Shown here piece after piece: positions 27,216-36,748 of a DNA stretch of 64,000 nt. The number at the start of each line of letters is the position of its first letter. Positions within the stretch are counted from its first letter, which is position 1. The DNA is from Romboutsia lituseburensis DSM 797 (GTDB taxonomy: Bacteria > Bacillota > Clostridia > Peptostreptococcales > Peptostreptococcaceae), in contig NZ_FNGW01000002.1 in NCBI RefSeq assembly GCF_900103615.1, positions 62,001 to 126,000 on the forward strand. Reading direction: 5' to 3'. The notes under the pieces were generated by a model. That model worked only from the letters and a program-made list of their open reading frames with translations, searched no databases and had not been told where the DNA came from. The position numbers were made by a program, and so were the translations under genes.

Positions 27216-28928
27216 TTATTTTAATTTATCATATAAAATTATCTTTGTTTTAATTTCAGCTGTTATACAATCACACTCTAATTCTATTGTATATCTTTTC
27301 TCTTTTTCCTTTGGTTTAGGAAAATACCATCCCTTTGGAATATCTTCAGTTTCACCAAAGTATTTATTAATAACAAATTTTTCAGATGATTCAAAGCTTA
27401 TTTCACCTATTTTTTCTTCAGTTCTTTCTTTAACTAAATATGTTTTGTCACCTTCATACTTTATATTTATTCCAACTGCTAAGTTCCAAAGTATTTTATA
27501 ATTATGTTTGTTTTTGGAACCTATATTATCTATGATTTTTATATAGTTATTATCTTTTTCATATTCAACACTTCTCTTATGAATAATATCTTTATACCTT
27601 TTATTAACACCTAAAACATATGAGTAATTTTCACTTATCTTATAATCTTTTATATATACATCTTCATAGTTTAAGCTTGCATCATTTAGTTTTTGCAAGT
27701 TATTAGCTAAGTTCATATCTAATTTCATAGATTTATTATCTACAATTAATGAATTATGTGCATATGATGAATATCCATATTGAGTAAATATATCCGAATA
27801 TTCAAATCCATTGCAACCTGATTCTACAAATAAATTTTCTCCTTTATATATTAATACCGACAATTCATCACAATGTTTATGGTATCGGCTATTATAAGCT
27901 GCACTAAATAATATATATAGTGCACTCTCTTTTTTACCCCAATCATCTCTAAGTATTGCATATCCTGCATCCTTAAAAACCACACTATTTTCAAGTGGTT
28001 TACTTCCATATTTTCCACAAGTAATTGCATATAAATATTTTTTATCATCGTATAAATCTTTATATTTTGATATAACTTTAGAAGGTGCATTGTCTCCAAT
28101 TTCTGGAAACCTTCCATCTGGTTTTAATATTTGATAAGAAAATCGTAGAGTTTTTGTATATAAATCATTCAAATAATTTGAAAACTCTAATTCTATATCC
28201 TTTAATATCTTAGAATATAAATAAACACATTTACTAACTTCATAGTGGTACATAGGGGTATGCTCTTTATGAACTCCATCTTCAGTATATACAAATTCAA
28301 AATAATCCTTTAATCTTTTTATTGATATTTCTTTGTATATATTAGAATTTAAATCCTTGTTAAAGACTATACAATAAAGTAATAATGATAAATCTTGATA
28401 CATACCATGATTTGTGTTTTTATTATGAAAATTATCATCAGATAATAATTTAGCAGTTTTTTCAATATTAGTTTCAAATCTTTTTAACTGTTCAGCAGGA
28501 AATAAATCATGAGCTACTAATAAAAATCCTATCCAATTGTTTAATCGAAGGGCTGTTGTTTCATCATGAAATGCATATTTACTTTTATTTTTAAGCTCAT
28601 AATCTAACTCAAAGTTATCCATCCAATTATTTATTATTTCTATTCCCTTTTTTATAAAAATTGTATTGTTAGTTTCTTCATATGAGCTTAACAAATCACC
28701 TAAAAAAATATGCCCATTTAATCGTCTTAAATAGCTTCTTCCAACTTCAATATTTTCCCAATCTAGCTTTTCATTTAAGTCTATATATTCATAACCTGAT
28801 ATTCTTAATTTATTATTATTTACTAGGTCATCACTAGCATCCAAATAATTTTTATTGACATTAACATTTATCACTTGTTTTAATTTAATATACAAACCTT
28901 CTATATTTTTATCTGTGTAAAAATCCAT
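27216..28928 (-). CDS. Heparinase II/III-fold protein, paralogue B
   Basis: 570 residues, same layout as paralogue A. NGHIFLGDLL, FHDETTALRLNNWIG and NTNHGMYQD sit in the toroid; KDAGYAILRDDWG and AAYNSRYHKHCDELSVLIY in the second half. There is an Arg in place of Ser/Gly before the catalytic-block His (SRYHKH), and Cys-Asp-Glu replaces Ser-Asp-Asp. No signal peptide. GGGAG precedes ATG 28928. The last 12 residues are Lys-rich. Substrate unknown; an epimerase-like or lyase activity on uronic acids is possible. Confidence 0.82.
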   Translation of the reverse strand: MDFYTDKNIEGLYIKLKQVINVNVNKNYLDASDDLVNNNKLRISGYEYIDLNEKLDWENIEVGRSYLRRLNGHIFLGDLLSSYEETNNTIFIKKGIEIINNWMDNFELDYELKNKSKYAFHDETTALRLNNWIGFLLVAHDLFPAEQLKRFETNIEKTAKLLSDDNFHNKNTNHGMYQDLSLLLYCIVFNKDLNSNIYKEISIKRLKDYFEFVYTEDGVHKEHTPMYHYEVSKCVYLYSKILKDIELEFSNYLNDLYTKTLRFSYQILKPDGRFPEIGDNAPSKVISKYKDLYDDKKYLYAITCGKYGSKPLENSVVFKDAGYAILRDDWGKKESALYILFSAAYNSRYHKHCDELSVLIYKGENLFVESGCNGFEYSDIFTQYGYSSYAHNSLIVDNKSMKLDMNLANNLQKLNDASLNYEDVYIKDYKISENYSYVLGVNKRYKDIIHKRSVEYEKDNNYIKIIDNIGSKNKHNYKILWNLAVGINIKYEGDKTYLVKERTEEKIGEISFESSEKFVINKYFGETEDIPKGWYFPKPKEKEKRYTIELECDCITAEIKTKIILYDKLK

Positions 28929-29046
28929 ACTAATCTACTCCCAATATAAGTTAACGTAAAAAATAATTTTTAAATTTTACAGCAATTCTTATTATTTATT
29001 TTTAATATTTTTAATTTCTTAATCTACTTATCGATCTTTTAAGTAC

Positions 29047-30792
29047 TTAGTACAAAATAATTTTTGTGCTTAAAATAAAACTATCTATATTTACTTCAAT
29101 TTCCAAAACCATATTTTTTTCTTTTTCATATCTTGTTGGAAAATTCCATCCTTTAAAGTTTTCATTTTTGACAATTTCTTTTTCTAACTGAGATGATATT
29201 ATAGGATAAATAATTTGATTTTCATTAAGATCTAAAGCTAGTTCTCCCCAGTATATGTTTTTTTTATATTCACAACTTGACTCTATACTAACCAATCCTA
29301 TTTCTTTATTAGTATTTGACAGTTTAATTATTTCTTCATTATTAAATTTTATATTTTTACCAAAATTAAATAATAATTTATAGTTATGTTTATTTTTAGA
29401 AATGATTTCATCCTTTATATGTATAGTAGTATTATTTTTTTCATAGGTTATAGTTCTTTTATGAACTACATCTTCATATCTTTTATTTACTCCAACTACA
29501 TATGGTTTGTCAAATTTTGTATCATAGTCACTTATATATACTTCTTTTTCTTTTTTGTTATAATCAAATCTGTAAAGAGAAGATTCATCATCTACTACAA
29601 GAGTGTTATGAGCATATGCAGAGTACGCGTATTGAGTATACATATCATCATAGTCGTACCCTATAAATCCAGCTTCTATAACTATATCTTCTCCTTTATA
29701 AATTAAAAAAGATAAATCATCACTGTGCTTATGAGTTTTGCTATTTTGTGCTGCTAAAAATAATATATAAAGTGCCTCTTTTTTCTTTTGCCAACTATCT
29801 CTTAATATTGCATATCCACTTTCTTTAAACACAACTATATCTTCTTTAGGAGTTTTGCCTTTTTCTCCGCTAGTTATAGCATACAAAAAATAGTCATCCT
29901 TATATAAATTTGAAATTATTTCATTTTCTATTATTTTAGATGGTTGATTATCTCCTATTTGTGGAATAGTTCCATCTGGCTTTACTATTTGATATGAAAA
30001 CTTAAGTGATTTTTTATATAAATCATCCATATATGATACTCGTTCGTAGTTGTCATCTTTGAATATCTCATACATATTATGAATAATGTCAGTTACTAAA
30101 TAATGATAATGTGGAGTGTGCTCTTTATGAATTCCTTCTTTTGTATAAATATAATCTAAATAATTTTTTGTTCTGTTGTAAGCTAATTTAATATAGTAAT
30201 CTACATTTTCATCTGTAGTAAAAACTTGTGAGTATAAAATAAGAGCTATATCTTGAAACATACCTTGATTTGTATTAGTTAAATAAAACTCATTATTAGC
30301 AAGTAACTTAGCTGTATCTTTCATTACTTCAGCTAATAACTCTAATTTTTCATTACCTAATATATTTACTGAAATTAAAATAAATCCAATCCAAACATTC
30401 ATTCTAAGTGATGTGGTTTCTTTGTGATAAGCTATTTTATTGTCATATTGATTATTATATTTTTCTATCCAATCATATATTATATCTAAACCTTTTTCTA
30501 AATAAGTTGTATCTTTTGTTACTTGATATGCCTTTATTATTTTCCATATAAAAAATTGAGAATTTAAGTATCTAAGGTATGTTCTTCCTTTGCTAGTATC
30601 TACCCAATTTATACTATCTTTATATGTTACTTTTTCATGACTATTTATATAGAAAGTATTACTATATATAATTTCATTTGCCATTTGTACTGGGTCGTTA
30701 TCTTCTAGCCCATTTATATAAAAACTCATTTTGTCTCTTAATAAATTTACTATTTTATTATATATAATATCTGGATTATTTATTTCATACAT
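29047..30792 (-). CDS. Heparinase II/III-fold protein, paralogue C
   Basis: 581 residues from ATG 30792, which has AGAGG eight bases upstream; the TTG nine bases earlier lies on the spacer and was rejected. It keeps AYHKETTSLRMNVWIG, NTNQGMFQD (Gln instead of His at the position where A and B have His), KESGYAILRDSW and AAQNSKTHKHSDDLSFLIY. The His-to-Gln change and the missing Tyr before HKH suggest altered chemistry or loss of activity. No signal peptide. It lies 118 bp upstream of paralogue B and after the CgeB-like gene on the same strand. Confidence 0.8.
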   Translation of the reverse strand: MYEINNPDIIYNKIVNLLRDKMSFYINGLEDNDPVQMANEIIYSNTFYINSHEKVTYKDSINWVDTSKGRTYLRYLNSQFFIWKIIKAYQVTKDTTYLEKGLDIIYDWIEKYNNQYDNKIAYHKETTSLRMNVWIGFILISVNILGNEKLELLAEVMKDTAKLLANNEFYLTNTNQGMFQDIALILYSQVFTTDENVDYYIKLAYNRTKNYLDYIYTKEGIHKEHTPHYHYLVTDIIHNMYEIFKDDNYERVSYMDDLYKKSLKFSYQIVKPDGTIPQIGDNQPSKIIENEIISNLYKDDYFLYAITSGEKGKTPKEDIVVFKESGYAILRDSWQKKKEALYILFLAAQNSKTHKHSDDLSFLIYKGEDIVIEAGFIGYDYDDMYTQYAYSAYAHNTLVVDDESSLYRFDYNKKEKEVYISDYDTKFDKPYVVGVNKRYEDVVHKRTITYEKNNTTIHIKDEIISKNKHNYKLLFNFGKNIKFNNEEIIKLSNTNKEIGLVSIESSCEYKKNIYWGELALDLNENQIIYPIISSQLEKEIVKNENFKGWNFPTRYEKEKNMVLEIEVNIDSFILSTKIILY

Positions 30793-30809
30793 TAAGATCA
30801 ACCTCTATT

Positions 30810-30842
30810 AAAAAAATAGCTTATTAAATCCCGCTATTTTAT
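30810..30842 (-). terminator. Weak hairpin after the CgeB-like gene
   Basis: AAAATAGC (30813-30820) pairs with GCTATTTT (30833-30840). It overlaps the stop of the CgeB-like gene and could be a partial terminator before the third heparinase-fold gene. Confidence 0.45.
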
Positions 30843-32920
30843 ATATCAATACTACTTAAATTTATATCTTTGTTTATATTTTCAACAAAATTAAATTTAT
30901 CTATAGAAAAATATCTATACCCAAATTTAAATTTATTTATACTATTTTTATGAATACACTCTAGAAGTTGCTCTAAATTATATTGCAATATTACGCTGTT
31001 TTTAACTATAGATTTGTCTAAATCTAGGGAATCGGTATAAGTAAACTCTGAATTTTCATTTTTTAAGCTTAAATTATTATTAATTAATTTAAACTTATTA
31101 TTACTTACTGCAAAGAAAGACTTCTTACCTATAAATTCTGCATCTGTATATGAAGTAGCATTAACTAAATCTGTTATATAATAAGGTCCATAATGATTAT
31201 TTAAGTTTATAAAACTTATATAGTTTTCTTCAAATTTAATAAAATCATTTTGAGTAACCTTATCTAATAAAATAACATTTGAGTCATTATCTTGTTTTTT
31301 AATTACTTTGTATAAGTTTTCATTTTTAACTATTACGTATAATTTTTTATATCTATACTCTTGATTAGAATATAGATATTGTAATTTATTAAAATCTATA
31401 ATACTTTCCACAATGCCTACAATGCCTACAGTAGTTTCAGTTTTTTCTATATATATACCTACTTTATCTAATATATACTTTAATCTATGATAGTAAGTAT
31501 GCTTAGACAATACTTCTCTTATTCCTTTTACTACTTTCATTTCGTAGTAGTTTTTATTCTTTAAGTTTATAAACTCTTTCTCTAATTCATTAGTATTGTC
31601 TGTTGATACTACAAGTCCATTAAATATTTTATTTATACCAAGTGAGTAAGAACTAACAATAGGAGTCCCGCAAGCTAATGATTCAAACACCCTTCTAGAA
31701 AACATAGTCGGTGAATCTACTACTGTATTTATATTTATCATTACCTTGTATCCCTTGTTTACTTTATCTAATTCACCAGGTGGTATATATCCTTTTATAT
31801 ATTTGTTAAATCGTTCTGGAAAGCTATATAATGGATTTCCTAAGTTATAATTTCTATCATATATATCAACACCTATTTGATTTATAGCTATATCTAATAT
31901 ATTTTTTAAATTTTTTCCTCTCTCTTCATATTTATGTCTATAAAAGCTTCCTGCAAAGCATGCTTTATCTTCTCTTTTTTCACTAATTTTTATAGGATTG
32001 TGAATCTTAGGTTGAGCTGCAAAAGGTAATGTATACACATTTTCATGATTTAAATCTGTTTTATATCTATCTACACTGTTTGCGTCTGTTGTAAATACAT
32101 AGTCAAATAATTTCGCCGCCTCTATAAAATTTTCATAGTGGACTGGATCTTCTTTATTCCAAAATATAGTTGGTATTTTTCTTTCTTTACTCCAGTTTAT
32201 TAATTCTTCTAAGTTTCTTATATTGTACTTATTTACATGCTGAATTTTTTTTGCCCATTGACCATCGTTTCCTTTCCACGCTGATTCAACTATTAGCATA
32301 TTAGGTCTATTATATTCTAAATCAACCTTATAAGTATTTATATCTACTTTTATAAGTTCGCACATATCTTCATAACAATTCATAGTAAATGGATCAAATA
32401 TACAGGCTATTTTTAGTTTTTTTATATTTTTAGGAGTAAAGTATTTCGAATTTATTAGTTCATCTTTAGATAAATTTTCTATTTTTTTTCTTCTAAATAT
32501 TTTTATACCATTTACACTTGCAGTTCCTTTCCCAAGGATTCTAAGTGCTATATTTATATACTGTCCTTCATTTATATTGCTTATATTTTTTATACTATTT
32601 ATAGTCATATTCTCATGATATATTTTATTGTTATCTTTGTCGTATGTAATTACATACAACAATATATCTACATTTTTGTCTTTTTTTCCATTAAACGCTA
32701 TTTTATAATCATAATCTTTTTCTAAATAAAATTTTTTGTGAGTTGTTTTTTGTATTTTTTCATCTACCTCATCCCAGTATATATATACTGCTTTATCTAA
32801 ATTTTGACTGTTTATATCTAAATTATCATAGTGACTAATATACACATCACTATCTTTTTTACAATTCATACAATGTTTTTGTGATAAATTAATTTCTTCA
32901 TATAAGTCATAATCGTACAC
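30839..32920 (-). CDS. CgeB-family glycosyltransferase (two-part)
   Basis: 693 residues. The N-terminal 170 form a beta-rich, carbohydrate-binding-like region. Residues about 170-490 are the CgeB/GT4-like core, with LIVESAWKGNDGQWA, ACFAGSFYRHKYEERG and the GT-B signature FSRRVFESLACGTPIVSSY near 400. The last 200 residues resemble a degenerate GT-A-like or unknown module. In Bacillus subtilis CgeB acts on glycosylation of the outermost spore layer. Start is GTG 32920 behind GGTGA. It is 15 bp downstream of the UDP-sugar dehydrogenase, so they are cotranscribed. A spore-surface role is inference. Confidence 0.75.
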   Translation of the reverse strand: MYDYDLYEEINLSQKHCMNCKKDSDVYISHYDNLDINSQNLDKAVYIYWDEVDEKIQKTTHKKFYLEKDYDYKIAFNGKKDKNVDILLYVITYDKDNNKIYHENMTINSIKNISNINEGQYINIALRILGKGTASVNGIKIFRRKKIENLSKDELINSKYFTPKNIKKLKIACIFDPFTMNCYEDMCELIKVDINTYKVDLEYNRPNMLIVESAWKGNDGQWAKKIQHVNKYNIRNLEELINWSKERKIPTIFWNKEDPVHYENFIEAAKLFDYVFTTDANSVDRYKTDLNHENVYTLPFAAQPKIHNPIKISEKREDKACFAGSFYRHKYEERGKNLKNILDIAINQIGVDIYDRNYNLGNPLYSFPERFNKYIKGYIPPGELDKVNKGYKVMININTVVDSPTMFSRRVFESLACGTPIVSSYSLGINKIFNGLVVSTDNTNELEKEFINLKNKNYYEMKVVKGIREVLSKHTYYHRLKYILDKVGIYIEKTETTVGIVGIVESIIDFNKLQYLYSNQEYRYKKLYVIVKNENLYKVIKKQDNDSNVILLDKVTQNDFIKFEENYISFINLNNHYGPYYITDLVNATSYTDAEFIGKKSFFAVSNNKFKLINNNLSLKNENSEFTYTDSLDLDKSIVKNSVILQYNLEQLLECIHKNSINKFKFGYRYFSIDKFNFVENINKDINLSSIDI

Positions 32921-32934
32921 AGTATCACCGCTTT

Positions 32935-34197
32935 CTATATACTAGATCCTATTAGATAGTATTTATAGCCTATTGACTCTATGTTATCTTTATTAAAAAA
33001 ATTTCTTGTATCTATAAATATATTATTATCCATAACCTCTAATATGGCTTTATAATCTAGATCTTTAAATACGGTGTGATCTACACCTAATACTAAAAAA
33101 TCACTATTTTTAGCACATTCATATATATTATTATTTAGAACTTCATAATTTTTTACATAAGGATCGTAAAGCTCCACCTCATAATTATTTTTTCTTAATA
33201 TATCTATCAAATGTACAATAGGACTTTCTCTCATATCATCTATATCTTTTTTATATGTTGCACCTAGTATGCATACTTTAATGTTTTTCTTAGTCTTATC
33301 TGTAAGCTTTTGTATTTTATTAAACACATAAGTAGGCATATAGTCATTAGTATTTCTAGCTAGTTTTACTATATTAGCTAAATCTTTGCTACTTTCTACT
33401 ATAAACCAAGGATCCACCGCTAAACAATGTCCTCCTACACCCGGACCTGGATTTAGTATATTTACTCTTGGATGTTTATTGGCATATTCTATAACATCCC
33501 ACGCACTCATACCTAATTTATCACATATTAAAGATAGTTCATTTGCAAATGCTATATTTATATCTCTGAAAGTGTTTTCAATAAGTTTTACCATTTCTGC
33601 AGTGTCAGTATCTGTTGTATATATTTCACCTTCAACAAAACTTTCATATACATTTTTTATTTTTTCTGCAGATATTTCATTTATTCCGCCTATGACCCTA
33701 TGATTACTTACTAATTCTTTTATTATTTGCCCAGGTAAAACTCTTTCAGGACTATATCCTAAATAAATATCATTACCTATATCTAGATTTGTTTTTTCTA
33801 AAATAGATTTAACAATATTTTTTGTAGTTCCAACTGGTGATGTCGACTCAAGCACTACTATATCTCCTACTTTTAGATATGGTAATATATCATTAACTGC
33901 TTTTACTATATATTTCAAATCCGCATTTTTATCTTTCGTTATTGGTGTTGGAACACATATTATAAATATATCTGATTCTGATGGAGTAAGAGATCCCTTA
34001 AGCATATTTTGACCTACGACTTTTTTTACTAATTCATCAAGATTCGGCTCTTTTATGATTATTTTTCCTTCATTTAAATTTTCTATAACATCTTGATTTA
34101 TATCAACACCAGTTACATCATATCCATTATTTGCAAATAATGCCGCAGTTGGCAAACCTATATATCCTAATCCCAATATACAAACTTTTTTACGCAT
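32935..34197 (-). CDS. wecC: UDP-N-acetyl-D-mannosamine dehydrogenase (WecC-like)
   Basis: 420 residues. The Rossmann motif is VCILGLGYIGLPTAALFA. The catalytic region NPGPGVGGHCLAVDPWFIVES carries the active-site Cys and the sequence variant typical of UDP-ManNAc dehydrogenases rather than UDP-glucose dehydrogenase. It oxidises C6 twice with NAD to give UDP-ManNAcA, a uronic acid donor. AGGTG precedes the ATG. No UDP-GlcNAc 2-epimerase is seen in the window, so UDP-ManNAc must come from elsewhere. Its product gives a reason for heparinase-fold enzymes in the same locus. Confidence 0.85.
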   Translation of the reverse strand: MRKKVCILGLGYIGLPTAALFANNGYDVTGVDINQDVIENLNEGKIIIKEPNLDELVKKVVGQNMLKGSLTPSESDIFIICVPTPITKDKNADLKYIVKAVNDILPYLKVGDIVVLESTSPVGTTKNIVKSILEKTNLDIGNDIYLGYSPERVLPGQIIKELVSNHRVIGGINEISAEKIKNVYESFVEGEIYTTDTDTAEMVKLIENTFRDINIAFANELSLICDKLGMSAWDVIEYANKHPRVNILNPGPGVGGHCLAVDPWFIVESSKDLANIVKLARNTNDYMPTYVFNKIQKLTDKTKKNIKVCILGATYKKDIDDMRESPIVHLIDILRKNNYEVELYDPYVKNYEVLNNNIYECAKNSDFLVLGVDHTVFKDLDYKAILEVMDNNIFIDTRNFFNKDNIESIGYKYYLIGSSI

Positions 34198-34309
34198 TTT
34201 TTCATCACCTATGTCATTAAATTTATTATTAAAATATACTATTAAATAACTAATTGTTTTGTGATATGAAAAAAGTTTCTTTTAGCTTTTGTCTAAAAAA
34301 ATTTAGTAT

Positions 34310-34338
34310 TGTATACTCGCATACGTAACATTTATAAT
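34310..34338 (+). promoter_or_regulatory. Promoter of the LRR-protein gene
   Basis: TTGTAT and TATAAT about 17-18 bp apart (the -10 near 34332-34338). A second TATAAT at about 34354 is also possible. Confidence 0.4.
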
Positions 34339-34372
34339 ACATCTCCATATATTATAATAGGTTAATAATATT

Positions 34373-36667
34373 GTGATTAACTATACTATAAAAAAGAAGG
34401 TGATTAAAATTTCTAATTCTTCCGGATTTTTTTCAAAATTTAAGAAGAGATTTACTAGTGGGGACGCAATTCCCATTACTAAAGAGGATGTATCATCAGA
34501 TAATATTTTAAATGATATAAGCATTTCTAAAGATGCCATAAGTGAAGATTTTGACAAACCTATTGTAGGTGATGATATTAAAACGCCTAATGATACTGCA
34601 AATTCACCTAATAATACTTATGATTTAAATTCTAAATATGAGAGTATTCAAAGCTTAAAAAGTTCACCTTGTATGTCTATTAAGGATTCAAGCAGTGATT
34701 GTTTGATTTCATTAGATACTCATGGAAATAACTATTATACTACAGGAAAAAGGAAATTATTATTCAAGGTAGAAAAATACAAATTTAACTATCCTGTACC
34801 TAAAAGTACAACACTCTACTATTATCCAAATCTACCCATAATACAAAGTTTAGAAGTTACTACTAATCCTAAGAAAAATTCGGATACAACAACTATAACA
34901 TGTGGTGGTCAAAGTGTAATAATTCCTATTCAATATGAATATGAGGAAATAACATTTAAACCATATGTATCATTTTCTGTAGCACTCTATAATCAAAAGC
35001 CTCCTGGTTTATTTAATAATAATAAACCACCTACTGATATAGAAAATTTAGATATATATACACTTGAAAATGATTCTTTATTTTTAATTCCATTTACAAT
35101 GTGCTTTTCTGATGTATCAAAAAACTTTGTTCCATCTGATTTTTCAGTTAACGTTACAGTTACTGATCCACTTGGTGGTACTGTATCTCCAGTTTGCGAG
35201 TTTGATACTTACTATTTATATGAACTTGAAGTTGAGATTGAATTGCAGTTGTCTCCTTTAATTGATTTAAGTTTCATAAATTTAGATACCTTAAGAGTTT
35301 TAAATTTAATATTAGGTAAACCAGAAGATAATACTTTATATACTCAAGGTGAACTTGATTATGTAATTAATATTGATTATACTGGTGTAGCTAATTTAGA
35401 CTATGCTATATTTGATTATCTTCTTAATTTAAGAATATTAAATATATCTAGTACAGGTGCTAACATTGATTCAGACAGTAAATTTGCTCATTTAAATAAT
35501 TTAATTAGATTGACAACATTAATAGCTAAAAATAATAATTTCTTAGACTATTCAGCATTCTCATTACTTATTAATCTAGTTCCTACTCTTACTACTATAA
35601 GTATAGACAATGACTTCACTAAATTTATTAGTCTTTCAAGTACATCTGAAGATACTTCAGTTTTAGCTATTAGTAAAGGTCTTTTATATCTTGACATGTT
35701 TAAAAATTTAACTTCATTGAGTGCTGTAAATAACGGTCTAACTTATTTAGATAATGGATTCGCATCACTTTCTAAGTTACAACACTTAAACTTAAGTCAT
35801 AATATAATTAAGATTTTCCCAGATCCAATTTTCAGTATGTTACACTTAACTAATCTAGACTTAAGTTTTAATCAATTGACAACATTACCACCTGATATTC
35901 ATCAGCTTTTAAACTTAACTGATTTTGACTTAAGTTTTAATCAATTAACTAGTATCCCTACTGAAATTGGAAACCTTTTAAATTTAAGTTCTTTAAATTT
36001 AAGTAACAATAACTTAACTAATATACCTGATGAGATTGGTAATTTATTAAGTTTAGCTTATTTAGATCTTTCTGAAAATAATTTAACTACTTTACCAGCT
36101 GAATTTAGTAATCTTTCAAGCTTAGTATCTTTGAATTTAAATGGAAATAGCATACAAGATTTATCTCCTTTATTTGATTTACCTAACTTAGAGTTTTTAA
36201 GCATTGAAGGAAATCCTATTGACCCAGGCTCTATTGAAAATCTTCCTGTAACTATACTAGATTTATCAAATAGTAGCTTAGATAATCAATATATAATTGA
36301 TATTAGAATCTCTCAAAAACTAGAAACTTTAATTATTTCTAAAAATAATATTTCTGATATATCACCTTTATCAGTGTATAATATAAATGTATTTGCACTT
36401 GATCAAACTTACTATTATACTCCAGCTCTTACTCCAATAGAAGGAATCTTTACTATTGACTTACAAACATTCTTAAAAGACTTAGATGGAGAGCCTCCTT
36501 GTATAGATTATATTTCAAATGGTGGTGTATGTGGTCCTATTGAGAGTTGCGATTGTCTAAGTATCACTTGGGTTGGTATAATAGAACCAACAGAAGTTTA
36601 TTTTGATTTTTCAAATGCAATAGAAACATTCTCAGGTAGAGTATTTATACAATTAAATCCAAGTTAA
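34373..36667 (+). CDS. Large leucine-rich-repeat protein, no signal peptide
   Basis: Up to 764 residues. The first 100 or so are polar, low-complexity and basic at the start (FFSKFKKRF). Residues about 130-290 form a beta-rich module. Irregular repeats follow, then five to six clean 23-residue LRRs (about 468-600, LxxLxLSxNxLTxIPxEIGNL). The C-terminus (about 690-764) has four cysteines (PCID, VCGPIESCDC). Start is doubtful: GTG 34373 is poorly supported, while AAGGTGATTAAA, a typical SD and spacer, ends directly before an ATT codon about 30 bases on. No signal peptide or wall anchor is seen. It may be an LRR protein carried on the spore surface; that is inference. Confidence 0.75.
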   Translation: MINYTIKKKVIKISNSSGFFSKFKKRFTSGDAIPITKEDVSSDNILNDISISKDAISEDFDKPIVGDDIKTPNDTANSPNNTYDLNSKYESIQSLKSSPCMSIKDSSSDCLISLDTHGNNYYTTGKRKLLFKVEKYKFNYPVPKSTTLYYYPNLPIIQSLEVTTNPKKNSDTTTITCGGQSVIIPIQYEYEEITFKPYVSFSVALYNQKPPGLFNNNKPPTDIENLDIYTLENDSLFLIPFTMCFSDVSKNFVPSDFSVNVTVTDPLGGTVSPVCEFDTYYLYELEVEIELQLSPLIDLSFINLDTLRVLNLILGKPEDNTLYTQGELDYVINIDYTGVANLDYAIFDYLLNLRILNISSTGANIDSDSKFAHLNNLIRLTTLIAKNNNFLDYSAFSLLINLVPTLTTISIDNDFTKFISLSSTSEDTSVLAISKGLLYLDMFKNLTSLSAVNNGLTYLDNGFASLSKLQHLNLSHNIIKIFPDPIFSMLHLTNLDLSFNQLTTLPPDIHQLLNLTDFDLSFNQLTSIPTEIGNLLNLSSLNLSNNNLTNIPDEIGNLLSLAYLDLSENNLTTLPAEFSNLSSLVSLNLNGNSIQDLSPLFDLPNLEFLSIEGNPIDPGSIENLPVTILDLSNSSLDNQYIIDIRISQKLETLIISKNNISDISPLSVYNINVFALDQTYYYTPALTPIEGIFTIDLQTFLKDLDGEPPCIDYISNGGVCGPIESCDCLSITWVGIIEPTEVYFDFSNAIETFSGRVFIQLNPS

Positions 36668-36686
36668 TATTTATTTTAAACATACA

Positions 36687-36727
36687 TTAAAAAAATCTTC
36701 TTTATAAATTTTAAAGAAGATTTTTTT
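36687..36727 (+). terminator. Terminator after the LRR gene
   Basis: AAAAAATCTTCTTTA and TAAAGAAGATTTTTT form a 14-15 bp stem with a T run, between the LRR gene and the next glycosyltransferase. Confidence 0.8.
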
Positions 36728-36748
36728 ATATATTAATAAGGAGGGTTT

